Shown: positions 15,913 through 24,312 of the stretch, one piece after another | Layout: every line of letters starts with the position of its first letter | Position numbering within the stretch: position 1 is the first letter of the stretch | Source of the DNA: an uncultured Coriobacteriaceae bacterium | GTDB lineage: Bacteria; Actinomycetota; Coriobacteriia; Coriobacteriales; Eggerthellaceae | NCBI GenBank assembly: GCA_900552585.1 | Contig: USAB01000011.1 | Span: 1 to 29,342, forward strand | Reading direction: 5' to 3' | DNA: 29,342 bases | Made by a program: the position numbers and the translations under genes | The notes under the pieces: generated by a model | What the model was told of the DNA's origin: nothing | Seen by the model: the letters and a program-made list of their open reading frames with translations, nothing else | The model's database searches: none

Positions 15913-16788
15913 ATGGATTTGTACATTTTGAGAATCATCATCGGCATCATCGCCTTCGCCATCCTGGGGCCCATCGTCGGTTGCCTGCTGGCGGGCTTGG
16001 ACCGAAAGATCACCGCTCGCATGCAGGGACGCGTGGGACCGCCGATCCTGCAGCCGTATTACGATGTCCGCAAGCTCATCGAGAAGGATGACGTCAGCGT
16101 GAACAACGTCGAGGGCGTCTACGTCACGTGCGCGCTCATCTTCACGGCAGTTGCCGGCGGTATCTTCTTCGCCGGCGGGAACTTCCTGCTGGTGGCATTC
16201 ATCATCACGCTGGCGGCCCTGTTCTTCATCATGGCGGCGTACTGCGTACGTTCCCCGTATTCCGAACTCGGCGCGCACCGAGAGACGCTCCAGGTCATGT
16301 GCTACGAGCCCATGGTGCTGTTCGTGGCCGTGGGCCTGTACCTGGCAACGGGCACGTTCAATGTGGACGGCGTGTTCTACATGCACGCACCCATTGTGAC
16401 CACGGCGTGGGGCATCTTCCTGGGCCTGCTGTTCATCCTTGCCATCAAGCTGCGCAAGTCGCCGTTCGACCTGTCCTATTCGCATCATGCACACCAGGAG
16501 CTGGTGAAGGGCGTCACGACGGAAATGAGTGGCAAGACGCTGGCAAAGGTCGAAGTCATGCATTGGGCGGAAAACGTCATGTTCTTGGGCTGGTGCGCCA
16601 TGTTCTTCGTCTGGGGCGGCGCCGGCAGCATTATCGTCGGCATCATTGCCGCACTCGTCATCTGGTTCCTGGAAATCTGGATCGACAACAACTTCGCCCG
16701 TGTCAAGTGGCAGGTCATGCTGAAGTCCTCTTGGCTCGTGGCTCTTATCGCCGGTGGCCTGAACATGGCTATCCTGGCTTATCTGTAA
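15913..16788 (+). CDS. echB: Ech hydrogenase subunit B (NuoH-like)
   Basis: A 291-residue membrane subunit homologous to NuoH/HycD that anchors the hydrophilic arm and contributes to the ion channel. Seen: GLDRKITARMQGRVGPPILQPYYDVRKL (residues about 31-58; written here to show the NuoH signature R-x-Q-x-R-x-GPP-x-LQP), EL..HRETLQVMCYEP, and SPFDLSYSHHAHQELVKG, where NuoH proteins carry the conserved acidic loop. About 8 helices. AGGGGAGG precedes ATG 15913. It sits at the conserved second place of the ech order. Confidence 0.94.
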   Translation: MDLYILRIIIGIIAFAILGPIVGCLLAGLDRKITARMQGRVGPPILQPYYDVRKLIEKDDVSVNNVEGVYVTCALIFTAVAGGIFFAGGNFLLVAFIITLAALFFIMAAYCVRSPYSELGAHRETLQVMCYEPMVLFVAVGLYLATGTFNVDGVFYMHAPIVTTAWGIFLGLLFILAIKLRKSPFDLSYSHHAHQELVKGVTTEMSGKTLAKVEVMHWAENVMFLGWCAMFFVWGGAGSIIVGIIAALVIWFLEIWIDNNFARVKWQVMLKSSWLVALIAGGLNMAILAYL

Positions 16789-16798
16789 GGAGGCTGGT

Positions 16799-17242
16799 AT
16801 GAGCTACGCAACGAAATCGCCGTGGGTCATCCATTACGACGCAAGCAGCTGCAACGGCTGCGATATCGAGGTACTTGCCGCACTGTGCCCCGGTTACGAT
16901 GTTGAGCGTTTCGGCATCATCAACACGGGCAATCCGAAGCATGCGGACATCTTCCTGGTCACGGGAAGCGTGAATGAGCGCAACATCCACGTGGTCAAGG
17001 AGATCTACAACCAGATGGTCGAGCCGAAGGTTGTCATCGCCTGCGGCGTGTGCGCATGCTCGGGCGGCATCTTCCACGACTGCTACAACGTTATCGGCGG
17101 CGTGGACCAGGCCATTCCCGTAGATGTGTATGCGCCGGGATGCGCCGTGCGCCCCGAGGCCATCATCGATGCGGTCGTCGAGGGCATCGGCATCTTAGAC
17201 GAGAAATCGAAGGCACTGCATGCCGGCAAGAAGGGAGCGTGA
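16799..17242 (+). CDS. echC: Ech hydrogenase small subunit C (NuoB-like)
   Basis: A 147-residue [NiFe]-hydrogenase small subunit carrying the proximal [4Fe-4S] cluster beside the nickel site. Likely ligands are Cys18 and Cys21 (SSCNGCDIE), Cys85 (ACGVCACSGG) and Cys115 (APGCAVRPE). It lacks the N-terminal Tat signal and extra cluster domain of uptake hydrogenases, as expected for cytoplasm-facing group 4 enzymes. A strong AAGGAGG lies before ATG 16799. The stop is within a few bases of the echD start. Homologous to NuoB and HycG. Confidence 0.95.
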   Translation: MSYATKSPWVIHYDASSCNGCDIEVLAALCPGYDVERFGIINTGNPKHADIFLVTGSVNERNIHVVKEIYNQMVEPKVVIACGVCACSGGIFHDCYNVIGGVDQAIPVDVYAPGCAVRPEAIIDAVVEGIGILDEKSKALHAGKKGA

Positions 17243-17247
17243 CGCGC

Positions 17248-17838
17248 GTGGCACTTGAACAGCAATTTCGCATCATCAAGCGAGACAAGATCCACGAGGT
17301 AGCCGCCCAGAAGTACAAGGCGCTATGGCGCTGCGTGCAGATGCATTGCACGAACACGGAGAACGGCATCGACATCACGTATTCGTATCAGAAGGAAAAC
17401 GTGATGGACAACCTGACCGTCAAGAGCGTGAAAAAGGACGAGCATATCCCATCCATCACGGATGTCTACATCGGCATGTTCCCGTTCGAGAACGAGGCGC
17501 ACGACCTGTTCGGCGTCCAGGTCGACAACATTGCCATCGACTTCCAGGGCCGCTTCTACGATCTGGCGGTTCCCGAGCCCATGACCATCATCTCGCCCGA
17601 GAAGAAGGCGCGCATGGACAAGGCTCGCAAGGCTGCCGCGGCGAAGGCGGCAAAGGCCGAGAAGGCGAAGAAGGGCGCGGATGCCGCGCAATCGAGCGGC
17701 GATGCGAAAGACGAACTGGAAGCGAAGCTGGCCGGCATGGACCCGGAGAAGGCCGCGAAAGTGAAGGCCGCTATGGAGGCAAAGGCGAAGCGCGATGCCG
17801 CAAAGGCCGCCGCGCAGGACAAGGAAGGTGAAGAATAA
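17248..17838 (+). CDS. echD: Ech hydrogenase subunit D (NuoC-like) with long Ala/Lys tail
   Basis: Residues 1-116 are the NuoC/30-kDa-type subunit that bridges small and large subunits: SITDVYIGMFPFENEAHDLFGV is the family core, followed by GRFYDLAVPEP. Residues 117-196 are a low-complexity, highly charged Ala/Lys/Glu tail (KARKAAAAKAAKAEKAKKG and similar). It is predicted helical or coiled coil and makes the protein about 70 residues longer than archaeal EchD. GTG 17248 is preferred (GGGAG 10 nt upstream). GTG 17239, overlapping the echC stop, is the alternative. The stop overlaps the echE ATG (TAATG), so translation is coupled. The tail has no known function. Confidence 0.88.
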   Translation: MALEQQFRIIKRDKIHEVAAQKYKALWRCVQMHCTNTENGIDITYSYQKENVMDNLTVKSVKKDEHIPSITDVYIGMFPFENEAHDLFGVQVDNIAIDFQGRFYDLAVPEPMTIISPEKKARMDKARKAAAAKAAKAEKAKKGADAAQSSGDAKDELEAKLAGMDPEKAAKVKAAMEAKAKRDAAKAAAQDKEGEE

Positions 17839-18926
17839 TGGGTTACGCTACCGTCATTCCCTTCGGTCCGCAGCACCCGGTGCTTCCCGAACCGCTCCAT
17901 CTGGACCTTGTGGTCGAAGGTGAAACGGTGCTCGAAGCCATTCCCCAGATCGGATTCGTGCATCGCGGACTGGAGAAGCTTACTGAAACGCGCGATTACA
18001 ACCAGTTCATCTACGTTGCGGAACGCATCTGCGGCATCTGTGCGTACGGCCATTCCCTGGGGTATGCCGAGACCGTCGAGCGCTTGATGGGAATCGAGAT
18101 TCCCACGCGCGCCGAATACCTGCGCGCCATGCTGCACGAGCTGTCGCGTATCCATTCGCACGTGCTGTGGATGGGCCTGGCAGCAGACGCCTTCGGCTAT
18201 GAGAGCCTGTTCATGCACTGCTGGCGCCTGCGCGAGCGCGTCCTGGACGTCTTCGAGATGATCACGGGCGGGCGCGTCATCTTCAGCCATGTGCGCGTCG
18301 GTGGCGTGAACCGCGACGTTGACAAAGAGCAGCTCCGCATCATGCGCGATACGCTCGAGGGCCTGAAGGAAGACTACGGCAAGCTCTGCAACGCGTTCCT
18401 GAAGGACAGCTCCGTCAACAACCGCCTGCGCGGCGTGGGCGTCATCTCGCAGCAGGAGGCATGGGATGCCGGCATGGTGGGTCCGTTCGCGCGCGCAAGC
18501 AACGTCAACAACGACGTGCGCTGCCTGCGCAACGGCGGTTACCGGTACCTGCAGGATTTCCAGCCCATTCTGGATACGGACGGCGATTGCTACGCCCGCG
18601 TGAAGGTCCGTGCGCTGGAGGTGCTGCAGTCCATCGACATCATCGAGGAACTCATGGACAGCCTGCCCGACGGCGATATCTCCTGCACGGTGAAGGGCCC
18701 GGTGCCCGATGGCGCCCAGGCCTGCAACACGCTGGAGCAGCCGCGCGGCGAATGTTATTACTACGCGCTCGGCAACGGAACGAAGTACCTTGAGCGCATG
18801 CGCATGCGCACGCCTACGTCCATGAACCTTGCCGGCATGACGAATGCACTGGCAGGATGCGATCTGGCCGACGTGAACATGATCGTGCTGACCATCGATC
18901 CGTGCATCAGCTGCACTGAAAGGTAG
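17838..18926 (+). CDS. echE: Ech hydrogenase large subunit E (NuoD-like, NiFe site)
   Basis: A 362-residue catalytic large subunit. Both nickel-ligand pairs are intact: RICGIC with Cys65 and Cys68, and DPCISC with Cys356 and Cys359. This shows a true [NiFe]-hydrogenase and not complex I, where they are lost. The protein ends three residues after the last cysteine (CTER), leaving no C-terminal peptide for a HycI-type maturation protease. Starts at the ATG overlapping the echD stop. It reduces protons to H2, or oxidises H2, using electrons relayed from EchF and EchC. No hyp maturation genes are in the window, so they must be elsewhere. Confidence 0.96.
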   Translation: MGYATVIPFGPQHPVLPEPLHLDLVVEGETVLEAIPQIGFVHRGLEKLTETRDYNQFIYVAERICGICAYGHSLGYAETVERLMGIEIPTRAEYLRAMLHELSRIHSHVLWMGLAADAFGYESLFMHCWRLRERVLDVFEMITGGRVIFSHVRVGGVNRDVDKEQLRIMRDTLEGLKEDYGKLCNAFLKDSSVNNRLRGVGVISQQEAWDAGMVGPFARASNVNNDVRCLRNGGYRYLQDFQPILDTDGDCYARVKVRALEVLQSIDIIEELMDSLPDGDISCTVKGPVPDGAQACNTLEQPRGECYYYALGNGTKYLERMRMRTPTSMNLAGMTNALAGCDLADVNMIVLTIDPCISCTER

Positions 18927-18932
18927 GAGAGC

Positions 18933-19310
18933 ATGGGATTTTTCGAATTGGGCGGCATGACCATGAAGTCGCTCTTCAGCAAGCCCGAGACGGTGTGCTA
19001 CCCGATTGAACAAAAGCCGAAGCCTGCCGGCCTCAAGGGCCACATCGACATAGATGTGAACACGTGCATTCTCTGCTCGAAGTGCGCAAGGGCCTGTCCG
19101 ACGAACTCCATCACCGTCGATAGGGAAGCGGGGAAGTGGTCCATCAACCATTTCAGCTGCATCACGTGCTTCGAATGCGTACGGGAATGTCCTACGGATT
19201 CGCTCACGATGGAGCCGACGTACGAGAAGCCGGCAACGAAGAAGTCCATCGACGAGCGCGACGTGCCGAAACGCGAGCGCAAGAAGAAGGCGGAACCGGC
19301 GACGAAGTAA
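18933..19310 (+). CDS. echF: Ech hydrogenase ferredoxin-like subunit F (NuoI-like)
   Basis: A 125-residue polyferredoxin subunit that accepts electrons from soluble ferredoxin. Two canonical [4Fe-4S] motifs: Cys45-x2-Cys48-x2-Cys51-x3-Cys55-Pro (CILCSKCARACP) and Cys76-x2-Cys79-x2-Cys82-x3-Cys86-Pro (CITCFECVRECP). A charged, Lys/Arg/Glu-rich C-terminal tail of about 25 residues follows. TAGGAGAGC overlaps the echE stop and places the SD 5 nt before ATG 18933. Last gene of the operon, followed 23 nt later by a terminator. Confidence 0.95.
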   Translation: MGFFELGGMTMKSLFSKPETVCYPIEQKPKPAGLKGHIDIDVNTCILCSKCARACPTNSITVDREAGKWSINHFSCITCFECVRECPTDSLTMEPTYEKPATKKSIDERDVPKRERKKKAEPATK

Positions 19311-19333
19311 ACGCCGGGATTGCATCTTTCAAG

Positions 19334-19365
19334 CGGACTCCGCCTGGATGGCGGAGTCCGTTTTT
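19334..19365 (+). terminator. Rho-independent terminator of the ech operon
   Basis: A perfect 11-bp stem CGGACTCCGCC (19334-19344) with GGCGGAGTCCG (19350-19360), 5-nt loop, then TTTTT. It begins 23 bases after the echF stop. Confidence 0.95.
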
Positions 19366-19553
19366 GCGTTTGAGGGCAGGGCGCCTTTTTTCGACCTGGA
19401 AACCGTCAACGGCACTGCCTGTGTCAGAACATCCACGAAAATACACCATGTGGTGTTTATGCGGCCCGAGATTATCAGATGCACTCTTTCCGATTCCTGC
19501 TAGTATGGGGATTTGCAAACTATTGGGGTTGTGCAAGAAGAAGGAGATTGGCT
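19366..19553. other. intergenic region upstream of pgsA
   Basis: Between the ech terminator and the putative leader ORF of pgsA. It should contain the pgsA promoter. A TAGTAT at about 19501-19506 could be a -10, but no good -35 was found at the right distance. No small gene with a credible SD was seen before 19541. Confidence 0.3.
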
Positions 19554-19607
19554 GTGCGGGTGTACCATCCGTCAGCGAACTGTTTGTTATGCCCATTATC
19601 GATATGA
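19554..19607 (+). CDS. possible 17-residue leader peptide overlapping pgsA
   Basis: AAGGAG (19541-19546) lies 7 nt before GTG 19554, which opens a 17-codon frame reading MRVYHPSANCLLCPLSI. Its TGA (19605-19607) overlaps an in-frame pgsA ATG (19604-19606) as ATGA, the usual layout of translational coupling. The only strong Shine-Dalgarno in front of pgsA belongs to this little frame. It may be a real leader peptide or a chance frame. There is no homology evidence. Confidence 0.3.
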   Translation: MRVYHPSANCLLCPLSI

Positions 19608-20245
19608 AAGCCCCCGACGTTAAGCCGGATGCACAGGTGAGCAACGATATCATCACGATACCGAACATCATCACCTTTATCCGCCTGTGCTTCATTCCCG
19701 TCTTCTTGGTTCTGCTCCTGCAGGGAAACAATCTCGCAGCAGCTATTGTCTTCGGACTCACGGCCGCAACGGATTTCCTTGACGGCATGATTGCCCGCAA
19801 AACGAACAGCGTCTCCCGTTTGGGCCAGCTGCTGGATCCGGCCACGGACCGGCTGCTCATGATAACAGCCGTCATCGGCCTGCTTATCGTCGGTCGCTTG
19901 CCGCTATGGATCATCATCCTGGTGCTTGCGCGCGACCTGCTGCTGCTTGCCGGCGGCTATTACCTTATTAAGCGGTGGAAGGTCCGCGTTGCGGTCATGT
20001 TCCTCGGGAAGATTGCCACCACGTTCCTGTTCTTCGGATGCGCGTTCCTGCTGCTGAATGCGCCGCTGGTTCCCGGTTTGGGATGGTGCGATTTCGCCTG
20101 GCTTCCCGGCTTCAACGGCAACCCGTGCTGCTGGTCCATCTGGCTTGTGTATATCGGATTGCTCCTTGCCTTGATCACGACGGTCTATTACTGCGTGCGC
20201 GGTGTGCAGGGGTATCACATCGCCAAAGCGCAGGAGGCGAAGTAG
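19604..20245 (+). CDS. pgsA: CDP-diacylglycerol--glycerol-3-phosphate 3-phosphatidyltransferase
   Basis: Membrane enzyme making phosphatidylglycerol phosphate from CDP-diacylglycerol. The CDP-alcohol phosphatidyltransferase signature is complete: Asp57-x2-Asp60-Gly-x2-Ala-Arg65-x8-Gly74-x3-Asp78-x3-Asp82. N-terminal ITIPNIITFIRLCFIP is the usual PgsA opening, and about five to six hydrophobic helices follow. ATG 19604 (213 residues) is chosen because it overlaps the stop of a short upstream frame with a strong SD. ATG 19589, five codons earlier, is the alternative and has no SD. The next gene starts 3 nt after the stop, so pgsA and the VanW gene are cotranscribed. Confidence 0.9.
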   Translation: MKAPDVKPDAQVSNDIITIPNIITFIRLCFIPVFLVLLLQGNNLAAAIVFGLTAATDFLDGMIARKTNSVSRLGQLLDPATDRLLMITAVIGLLIVGRLPLWIIILVLARDLLLLAGGYYLIKRWKVRVAVMFLGKIATTFLFFGCAFLLLNAPLVPGLGWCDFAWLPGFNGNPCCWSIWLVYIGLLLALITTVYYCVRGVQGYHIAKAQEAK

Positions 20246-20248
20246 CCC

Positions 20249-22963
20249 ATGGCCGCCTACCAGGATCCGCGCAGGCGGCCGCGCAAGTCGAAATACGCCC
20301 GCCTGGATAATATCGATACGTCCCGTTCCCGTTTCAGGGGGAATGCTGCGCCATTGAAGCCGATATCGACGTCGAAGCCCGCTTCAGCGCAACCGGCGCA
20401 ACCTCGAGCTAACCTGAACAATTCCCTTCCCGAAGTACATCCCCCTTCAAATAACGCAGAGCGGCTGCAGCATATACCGCCGGTCGATTCTGCAGAGAAG
20501 GCACCGAAACGTAATCCCCTGGCATCGGACCGCATCCCGCGTATCCCCGAACAGGACAAGCCGGCGCCGTCTCTGTCGCCGCGGCGCAGCACTGCGCGCG
20601 CCGCGAAGCCGGAAACGCCATCGAACCGTCGTCGTCCGGCTCGGAGGGTGCCTCCTCAGGATGCGGGCGCGAAGCCGGCCGCGCACGGCGACGCTCACGC
20701 ACGTCCACGCAAAAGCGCCTCACATACCGATGCCCCGACCCGTCGGCCAGGGGCACGTCCCGCAAACAGGTCGATGCCGAATGACCGCTCGCATGCAGCT
20801 GCTCCTGCACAGCATTCCGGCCGCATGGGCGATGCGCAGCGGAAAGCAAAGCCCTCTCCTTCGCGGAAGCCGAAGCAAAGCGCATCCGCGAAACAGGCGA
20901 AACCTTCGAAATCGAATAAGCTTGCCGTAACGAAGCACGGAAGGACGCCGAAACTGCCCGCTGCTACACCGAAAGGCAAGCGTTCAACAGGGCCGCAATC
21001 GCGTAAGACACATGCCGCAGGGTTTGCTTCCGCAGCTGCAACGGGCCTCTTCGCTACCGTCGGCGGTGCGGCCCGGCGCGGCATCGGCGGCTTCGGCTCG
21101 TGGTTTGCGAACCACTTCCGCACCAGCCGTCGGTTCGCCGTCATCTCATCTGTGATCATCGTGCTTCTTGCTGCAGGCGTGGTGGACTTTGCGCTCAACC
21201 ACGACAAGATCTATGCGAATGTCAGCATTGGCGAGGTGAACGTCTCCGGTATGACGGAAGACCAGGCTGCGGAAGCGCTGCGCAACACGTACTCATCGCG
21301 CATCACGGGCGCCAGCATCAAGATCTATTCCGACCAAGATACGATGAACAGCGCGAACAGCGGCCAGGACATCAACAACATCGAAGAATCCGAGGACGTT
21401 TCCACGGATGAGGCCACGGCGAACCGCAAGGTGTGGTCGACGGATGCCTCCACGCTGCAGGCCCGCATGGAATATAGCACGCTGGCGAAACAGGCGTACG
21501 AAGTGGGCCGCAGCGACGGCAGCATCCTCGGTCGTCTGCACGCGTTGTTCTTCGGCCGCAATCTGGACGCGACGGTATCCATGAACGACAGCGCCCTGTC
21601 GAAACTCGGTACGAGCATCGACAAGACGTTGGGCAAGCTGCGGAAGAACTACGACATCACGGTCACGGACGGCAAGGCTACGGTCACCTCCGGACATGAT
21701 GGCAACGAGGTGAGCCTTGATTGGCTGCGTGCGCAGCTTCAGCAGCGTTTCACGGACAGTGACAACTCTGCCTCCGCCGATTCGTTCGTAGCGCAGATCG
21801 ATTATGCGCCGCTGCAGATTACGCAGGATATGGCGCAGTCCGTTGCCGACCAGGTAAACGATGCCATCGATGACGGCGCCACATTCACATTCGAGGATAA
21901 GAGCTGGACGGCTTCCGCCACGCAGCTGGGCAACTGGATCACGACGGATGTCGAAAAGGACGGCGATTCGTACCGCCTGAACGTCGGCTTCAAAAAGGAC
22001 AAGGCGAAATCCGCCATCCTGAAGCACATCACGCCGAAGTTCGACTCTGATGACGTGAAGGTCACGTTCGAGAAGAGCGGGAACGACGGCGTCACGGTCC
22101 ATACGTCCGCCACGGGCAATATGCCCGTCATCTCCAGTGCGCTCGACACGCTGCAGAAGGACCTGTTCTCGGGCGGCGTCGACCATTCCCAAGCGCCGAC
22201 GGTAGCCGTCGAGAGCATGGCCATCCCAGAGTCCATGAGCGTTCAAGCAGCGCTGGACTACGGCATCATCACGGTCGTTTCCAGCTACACCACGGAGTAC
22301 ACGGCTGATGCAGATGCGCGCAACCACAACATCCACTTGGCGGCCGACCTGCTTGACAACTCCATCATCAAGGCGAACGGCGGCCAGTGGTCGTTCAACG
22401 GCACGGCGGGCGAATGCAATGCCGACAAGGGCTTCGAAGGCGCCGGTGTCATCATCGACGGCGAAACCGTGGATGAGATCGGCGGCGGCATCTGCCAAGT
22501 TGCCACGACGGTGTTCAATGCCGTGTACGAAGGCGGGTTCGACGTAATTACGCGCCACAACCATTCGCTGTACATTGCCAGTTACCCGGATGGACGCGAC
22601 GCAGCCATCAGCTGGCCCGATCTGGACTTGGTCTGGGACAACGACTCCAGCAGCGACCTGCTCATGAGAACGTCCCACACGGACACGACGGTCACCGTCG
22701 AGCTGCTGGGCGTCTCGGACGGCCGCACCGTCACGACGCAGACGGGCACCTGGAAGGAAGGGGAGAAGTACTCCAAGGAAACGCAGACGGATTCTTCTCT
22801 TGCGAAGGGCTACAGCTACGTGAAGCAGACGGGTTCCGACGGCAAATCCATCACCGTAGTTCGTACGGTCAAAAGCGCCAAAGGCAAAGTCCTGCACAAA
22901 GACACGTTCTCTTCGGTATATGATGCTAGAGACGAAATCACCGTCAAAGGAACTGCAAGCTAA
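20249..22963 (+). CDS. large VanW-family membrane protein with peptidoglycan-binding-like region
   Basis: A 904-residue envelope protein. Residues 1-290 are a long, disordered, basic Pro/Ala/Ser/Lys-rich cytoplasmic region. A single membrane helix spans about 296-316 (FAVISSVIIVLLAAGVVDFAL). The outside part begins NVSIGEVNVSGMTEDQAAEAL, typical of the peptidoglycan-binding domain found ahead of VanW, with a second such repeat likely at about 450-640. The VanW domain follows, with GGGICQVATTVFNA starting at residue 745. The last 80 residues are G5-like (KYSKETQTD...). VanW function is unknown, although vanW occurs in some vancomycin-resistance clusters; a wall-linked role is inference. AGGAGG lies about 11 nt before ATG 20249. 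Confidence 0.88.
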   Translation: MAAYQDPRRRPRKSKYARLDNIDTSRSRFRGNAAPLKPISTSKPASAQPAQPRANLNNSLPEVHPPSNNAERLQHIPPVDSAEKAPKRNPLASDRIPRIPEQDKPAPSLSPRRSTARAAKPETPSNRRRPARRVPPQDAGAKPAAHGDAHARPRKSASHTDAPTRRPGARPANRSMPNDRSHAAAPAQHSGRMGDAQRKAKPSPSRKPKQSASAKQAKPSKSNKLAVTKHGRTPKLPAATPKGKRSTGPQSRKTHAAGFASAAATGLFATVGGAARRGIGGFGSWFANHFRTSRRFAVISSVIIVLLAAGVVDFALNHDKIYANVSIGEVNVSGMTEDQAAEALRNTYSSRITGASIKIYSDQDTMNSANSGQDINNIEESEDVSTDEATANRKVWSTDASTLQARMEYSTLAKQAYEVGRSDGSILGRLHALFFGRNLDATVSMNDSALSKLGTSIDKTLGKLRKNYDITVTDGKATVTSGHDGNEVSLDWLRAQLQQRFTDSDNSASADSFVAQIDYAPLQITQDMAQSVADQVNDAIDDGATFTFEDKSWTASATQLGNWITTDVEKDGDSYRLNVGFKKDKAKSAILKHITPKFDSDDVKVTFEKSGNDGVTVHTSATGNMPVISSALDTLQKDLFSGGVDHSQAPTVAVESMAIPESMSVQAALDYGIITVVSSYTTEYTADADARNHNIHLAADLLDNSIIKANGGQWSFNGTAGECNADKGFEGAGVIIDGETVDEIGGGICQVATTVFNAVYEGGFDVITRHNHSLYIASYPDGRDAAISWPDLDLVWDNDSSSDLLMRTSHTDTTVTVELLGVSDGRTVTTQTGTWKEGEKYSKETQTDSSLAKGYSYVKQTGSDGKSITVVRTVKSAKGKVLHKDTFSSVYDARDEITVKGTAS

Positions 22964-23008
22964 CCATCGGGAATAGGATCCCGCTGGACCCGAAGGGGGA
23001 GGGATACC

Positions 23009-24307
23009 GTGTATTTTCAAGAAGAGCTTGAAACCATGCCGCGCGAACAACTGCGCGAATTGCAGCTGAAGCGCGTACAGGACCTGGTGAAATATGTGTA
23101 CGAGCGCGTTCCGCTGTACACCGAGCGCTTCGACAACGCAGGCGTGAAACCCGAAGACCTGAAGACGCTGGACGACCTGTTGAAATTCCCCTTCACCGTG
23201 AAACAGGACCTTCGCGATTCCTACCCCTTCGGCATGTTCGCCGTTCCCATGGACCAGGTATCCCGCATCCACTGCTCGTCCGGCACGACCGGAACCATCA
23301 GCGTTGTGGGCTATACGAAGCACGACCTGGACGAATGGTCGGACTGCTTCGCCCGCTGGGTCGTGGGCTCCGGCTGCGGTGCGGGAAGCCCGATGCAGGT
23401 TGCATACGGATACGGACTGTTCACGGGCGGCTTGGGCGCGCACTCCGGCGGCGAAAAGGCCGGCTGTGCGATGGTTCCCACGTCAACGGGCAACACGAAG
23501 CGCCAGGTGCGCCTGCTGTCCGATTTCGGCGTCCAGTGCCTTGCCTGCACGCCCAGCTACGCGCTGACGATTGCCGACAAGGCTCTGGAGATGGGTTACC
23601 AGCCCGATGACTTCCAGCTGAAAAGCGCCATCCTCGGCGCCGAACCGTGCTCGGAGGGCATGCGTCAGGAAATCCAGGAGAAGCTGGGCTGCAAGGTCTA
23701 TGATGTCTACGGCCTGTCCGAGATCATGGGCCCCGGCGTTGCCTGCGAATGCGGCGAACAGCACGGCCTACATATGTGCGAAGACAAGTTCATCATGGAG
23801 ATTGTGGATCCCCAGACGTTCGAGCCCGTTCCCGACGGCGAATGGGGCGAACTGGTCATCACCACGCTGACGAAGGAGTGCTCGCCGCTCGTGCGCTACC
23901 GCACGCGCGACCTGACGCGCATCCTTCCCGGTGAATGCTCGTGCGGCCGCACCGGGCGCCGCATCGATCGTATCCAGGGACGCACGGATGACATGCTCAT
24001 CATCCGCGGCGTGAATGTGTTCCCGCTGCAGTTCGCCCAGGTCATCAGTGAATTCGAAGAGGTCACATCCTATTACCAGGTCATCTTGACCACGAAGGGC
24101 GCGCTTGACAAGGTGGAGCTGAACGTGGAGACCGTGAAGGACTTCCCGTTCGACGAGATCCGCAAGCTGCAGGACCTGGAGCACCGTATCGAAACGGCCC
24201 TGAAGAACAACCTGCAGGTAGCCGTTGACGTCAAAATCGTGGAGCCCATGACCATCCCGCGCGTGGAAGGCAAGGCGAAGCGCATCATCGATAAGAGGGG
24301 AGAGTAG
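23009..24307 (+). CDS. paaK: phenylacetate-CoA ligase
   Basis: A 432-residue AMP-forming aryl-acetate:CoA ligase. Seen: P-loop-like SSGTTGT at residues 90-96, the adenylate-binding YGLSEIMGPG, GELVITTLTKE and RYRTRDLT, then GRTDDMLIIRGVNVFP before the small C-terminal domain, which is the PaaK arrangement. The start is GTG 23009 with GGGGGAGGG ending 5 nt upstream. It forms an operon with the ACT gene 5 nt downstream. In anaerobes this pair often accompanies indolepyruvate oxidoreductase genes, which here lie 2.6 kb downstream, suggesting handling of phenylacetate or indoleacetate from aromatic amino acids. Direction in vivo is uncertain. Confidence 0.93.
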   Translation: MYFQEELETMPREQLRELQLKRVQDLVKYVYERVPLYTERFDNAGVKPEDLKTLDDLLKFPFTVKQDLRDSYPFGMFAVPMDQVSRIHCSSGTTGTISVVGYTKHDLDEWSDCFARWVVGSGCGAGSPMQVAYGYGLFTGGLGAHSGGEKAGCAMVPTSTGNTKRQVRLLSDFGVQCLACTPSYALTIADKALEMGYQPDDFQLKSAILGAEPCSEGMRQEIQEKLGCKVYDVYGLSEIMGPGVACECGEQHGLHMCEDKFIMEIVDPQTFEPVPDGEWGELVITTLTKECSPLVRYRTRDLTRILPGECSCGRTGRRIDRIQGRTDDMLIIRGVNVFPLQFAQVISEFEEVTSYYQVILTTKGALDKVELNVETVKDFPFDEIRKLQDLEHRIETALKNNLQVAVDVKIVEPMTIPRVEGKAKRIIDKRGE

Positions 24308-24312
24308 CAGCC

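Noticed and set aside
13971..19310. Respiratory complex I (nuo) cluster
   Set aside because: Only L, H, B, C, D and I-type subunits are present, and the D-type subunit keeps both NiFe CxxC pairs, so this is an Ech hydrogenase.
17556..19325. Minus-strand open frame of 589 codons opposite echDEF
   Set aside because: Antisense shadow across three real subunits; low-complexity composition reflects the reverse complement of GC-rich codons.
21293..23443. Long minus-strand open frame of 716 codons opposite the VanW gene
   Set aside because: It is the shadow of a GC-rich coding gene; the plus-strand frame has clear domains and an SD, while the antisense has none.
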